DNA of 33,377 nt, from the NCBI GenBank assembly GCA_964609245.1, contig CAZSSB010000031.1, forward strand, positions 1-33,377, in the 5' to 3' direction. The translations under genes were made by a program, and so were the position numbers. Below are positions 31,636 to 33,377 of this stretch, one piece after another. Position 1 is the first letter of the stretch. The number at the start of each line of letters is the position of its first letter. The notes under the pieces were generated by a model. It was not told the origin of the DNA, ran no database searches, and saw only the letters and a program-made list of their open reading frames with translations. The DNA is from JAFGCY01 sp964609245. Lineage in GTDB: Bacteria > 4484-113 > JAFGCY01.

Positions 31636-32828
31636 CACGCCACCCTCCCCATCGGCTCGACGAGCACAAAGCCAGACCACCACTCGACATCGGATGTGCG
31701 CGTCACGTGCTGCACACGCTCGGCTGACAGCCTTTTGAACTCGGCATAGGCCAGCGGCAGCACGTTGACATCACGGCGCCCGCAGTAGTGCCTGTAAGCC
31801 GAATAAACAGCCGTCGCCGCCGTCTTTGCGCCGGGGACAGACCGCGTGCACTCCGGCCAAAACGCATCGAAGGCCGCGTGTTGCAGGTCCACGTCCTCCT
31901 GCGGCAGCGCGTAATCCACGCCGCCCGCCATCTCGTCCGCCGGCTCCTCGGTAGCACTGAGCGGGATGACGCTGCTGGGGGCCGCCAACAGCCGCGGCGG
32001 TGGCTGCTCAAAGTGCACGTCGCGAATGATGACGTGTATGCCGAACAACTCGAGAGCCTGCTTGCCCCAGTACAGTGCGCCGATCTCCAAAATGAGCGGC
32101 GTCGACAGCAATATGATGATCAAGATCTGGTCGCGGCTGAGCCCTGTCAGGCTCCCTAAGAACGCCGTGTGCGGGTCCTCGCTGCTCACGTGCCGCTTGC
32201 CTTCCGACAGCCGCGCATCGATGGCCCTGATCTCTGCCAGCAGCTTGTCAGCCTGCCGTGCGTTTGCCAGTTCAGCTTTCAGCTGCCCCACCTCGCCGCA
32301 AAAATTGCGCCGCTGCCGATTAGATACACTGTCCGTGCACTCGTTGGTGCGGCTCCAGAAAAAATGCAGCTTGGTCGCGTCTAGCAGCGGCTCGACCCCC
32401 GAGGCGGGGCGGTGAGCCGGGATGCCGGCGTATTGCGCCTGCAGGGCGGCGCGCTGCTGCCTTAGCCGGCCCGTCTCATCGATCACGGCCGCCCGCTCAT
32501 CGGCCTCGTGTGCACGCGAGAACGCGGTGGCGCCAGTGCCGCCCAGGACGTTGTAGCCGACAAAAATCAAATAGATCAGCAGCAAGGGGATCAGGCTCAG
32601 CGTGCCTTGGAACCAGCTGTGGCCATGCATGCGCCTCTTGGCCTGGATCACGTGCAAGTGTGGCCAGAGAGCCCAAGGCACCGCGCCCGCCACGATCGCG
32701 AACACCCATTTGGACCACTCTGTATGGCCCCATTTATAGCCGTAGGCCCCTAGAATCAGGGAGTTGGCCACCAGGAAGATGCAGGCGATGACTGCATACA
32801 TTCCGCCGACAAAGTATGAGAACCGCAT
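31635..32828 (-). CDS. Four-pass membrane protein with C-terminal DNA-binding-like domain (397 aa)
   Basis: Hydrophobic segments lie near residues 5-28, 40-58, 74-95 and 235-255. Between the third and fourth is a coiled-coil-rich loop (about 105-215) with two Cys (164 and 177). The C-terminal part (about 318-392), FDAFWPECTRSVPGAK, then VYSAYRHYCGRRDVNVLPLA and EFKRLSAERV, has the pattern of the winged-helix region of D5/P4-type phage primase proteins. With both ends cytoplasmic by charge, the protein could place a DNA-binding domain at the membrane. It sits between resolvase and LexA-type genes. Its identity is unknown. Confidence 0.65.
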   Translation of the reverse strand: MRFSYFVGGMYAVIACIFLVANSLILGAYGYKWGHTEWSKWVFAIVAGAVPWALWPHLHVIQAKRRMHGHSWFQGTLSLIPLLLIYLIFVGYNVLGGTGATAFSRAHEADERAAVIDETGRLRQQRAALQAQYAGIPAHRPASGVEPLLDATKLHFFWSRTNECTDSVSNRQRRNFCGEVGQLKAELANARQADKLLAEIRAIDARLSEGKRHVSSEDPHTAFLGSLTGLSRDQILIIILLSTPLILEIGALYWGKQALELFGIHVIIRDVHFEQPPPRLLAAPSSVIPLSATEEPADEMAGGVDYALPQEDVDLQHAAFDAFWPECTRSVPGAKTAATAVYSAYRHYCGRRDVNVLPLAYAEFKRLSAERVQHVTRTSDVEWWSGFVLVEPMGRVA

Positions 32829-32854
32829 CGGTGCCCCCTGATGCCAGTAGCCGG

Positions 32855-33220
32855 TTACCCGCCGGCCGGTGTGATCGTGATCCGTGCACCCGGCTCGCTG
32901 CCCGCCGCGGCCCAGCCAATGGTGACTGTGCGCACGCAGTCGTCCGCGTCGTCATCGATGACGCGATGCGCGACGAGAAGATCGAGCAGCGCCTTGCAGT
33001 GATTGTCCGCATCCCGCCGCCGCTTGTCCGGTGGCGTCAAGGCGATGGCGATGTCGACGCGGTGCCGTAGCCGTGGCGGCCGCTGCGCCTCAAGCTCCCA
33101 GCCAGCCAGCCCACGCCAGCGCTTGTAGGCCGGGCTGGGGTAGCGCCTCGCCTTGCCAGCGAACAGCCCGTTGACGGACGGAGGAAAGGGCAGATGCAGC
33201 GCGACGAGATCATTGCCCAT
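32855..33220 (-). CDS. rusA: RusA-family Holliday junction resolvase (121 aa)
   Basis: RusA resolves four-way DNA junctions before packaging. The sequence has the N-terminal PFPPSVNGLF, a conserved YKRW near residue 32, the metal-binding RRDADNHCKALLDLL with Asp 70 and Asp 72, and VIDDDA with Asp 89-91, matching the acidic triad of RusA. The length equals the family's. The ATG at 33220 overlaps the methylase stop. Confidence 0.88.
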   Translation of the reverse strand: MGNDLVALHLPFPPSVNGLFAGKARRYPSPAYKRWRGLAGWELEAQRPPRLRHRVDIAIALTPPDKRRRDADNHCKALLDLLVAHRVIDDDADDCVRTVTIGWAAAGSEPGARITITPAGG

Positions 33221-33377
33221 CGGCTACCTCCAGCATATCGAATAACGAACGCTGTCGCTGTTCGGGCCGCAGGCAGTGAGGCGAGAACCAAAAACGCTCG
33301 CGGCTTGCGTTTCGCCTGCCAAGGCCGTCTTCGTCGTCGCATTGGTTGCCAAAACCACCTTGCGCCTTCCACGCAAC
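33210..33377 (-). CDS. C-terminus of a DNA adenine methylase-like protein (partial)
   Basis: Translated by hand from the window edge: VAWKAQGGFGNQCDDEDG, later NASRERFWFSPHCL, then RQRSLFDMLEVADGQ and stop at 33212-33210. The pattern W-K-x-Q-G-G-x-G-N-Q and N-x-x-R-E-x-x-W-F-S-P-x-C-L is typical of D12-class adenine methyltransferase C-termini in phages. The stop overlaps the RusA gene start region by eleven bases. Only 55 residues are present. Confidence 0.72.
   Translation of the reverse strand, partial: VAWKAQGGFGNQCDDEDGLGRRNASRERFWFSPHCLRPEQRQRSLFDMLEVADGQ

Noticed and set aside
1..33377. tRNA genes, CRISPR arrays, insertion sequences, integrase and attachment sites
   Set aside because: Looked for by eye on both strands; no cloverleaf with a TTCRA-type loop, no regularly spaced repeats, and no transposase or recombinase motif were found. 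A covariance-model tRNA scan was not possible.

Overview
The window is a continuous stretch of a tailed-phage genome with a short-tail (podovirus-like) set of virion genes, apparently from a draft or metagenomic assembly because it contains two 100-base N gaps. GC content is high. GcrA/SANT-like repeats, a DUF1376-type replication protein, GHNGGPP motifs in the portal and the MptE-like (DUF115) virion-cluster gene all point towards an alphaproteobacterial host. That host call is inference. I saw no ribosomal RNA, tRNA, CRISPR array, insertion sequence, integrase or clearly bacterial gene.

Nearly everything is on the minus strand, so functional order runs from high to low coordinates. 33.4-28.3 kb is an early or replication block: the tail of an adenine methylase, a RusA resolvase, a four-pass membrane protein, a LexA-type DNA-binding protein, a DUF1376 replication protein, a possible helicase loader, two consecutive proteins each built from three GcrA/SANT-like repeats, and a possible late regulator. 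A strong intrinsic terminator (28189-28221) closes it. 28.2-25.7 kb is a run of very small, mostly membrane-anchored proteins plus a secreted beta-barrel; it may be the lysis or host-envelope cassette. 25.7-20.3 kb holds the small and large terminase subunits, the portal and an ADP-ribosyltransferase of the polyvalent-protein type.

At 19.3-20.3 kb there is a single plus-strand gene of unknown function with its own consensus promoter. It lies back to back with a consensus minus-strand promoter that drives a cluster of seven translationally coupled small genes (19.1-17.3 kb), including a Cro/CI-like HTH protein. A textbook intrinsic terminator lies inside the last of these genes, just before the scaffold gene.

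17.3-0 kb is the virion module: scaffold, major capsid protein, decoration-like protein, an MptE-like/methyltransferase fusion, small connector-type proteins, a peptidoglycan-binding-like virion protein, tail adaptor, tail hub propeller, GNAT acetyltransferase, internal or ejection proteins, and a tail fibre that leaves the window. The fibre (2498 to base 1) is open to the window edge for 832 codons and carries about seven RCC1-like propeller repeats.

Most neighbouring genes overlap by ATGA, GTGA or TGATG, so starts were usually chosen from these junctions. One N gap (24824-24923) is flanked by identical 55-base copies and looks like an assembly artefact; removing it and one copy restores an intact 467-residue terminase.
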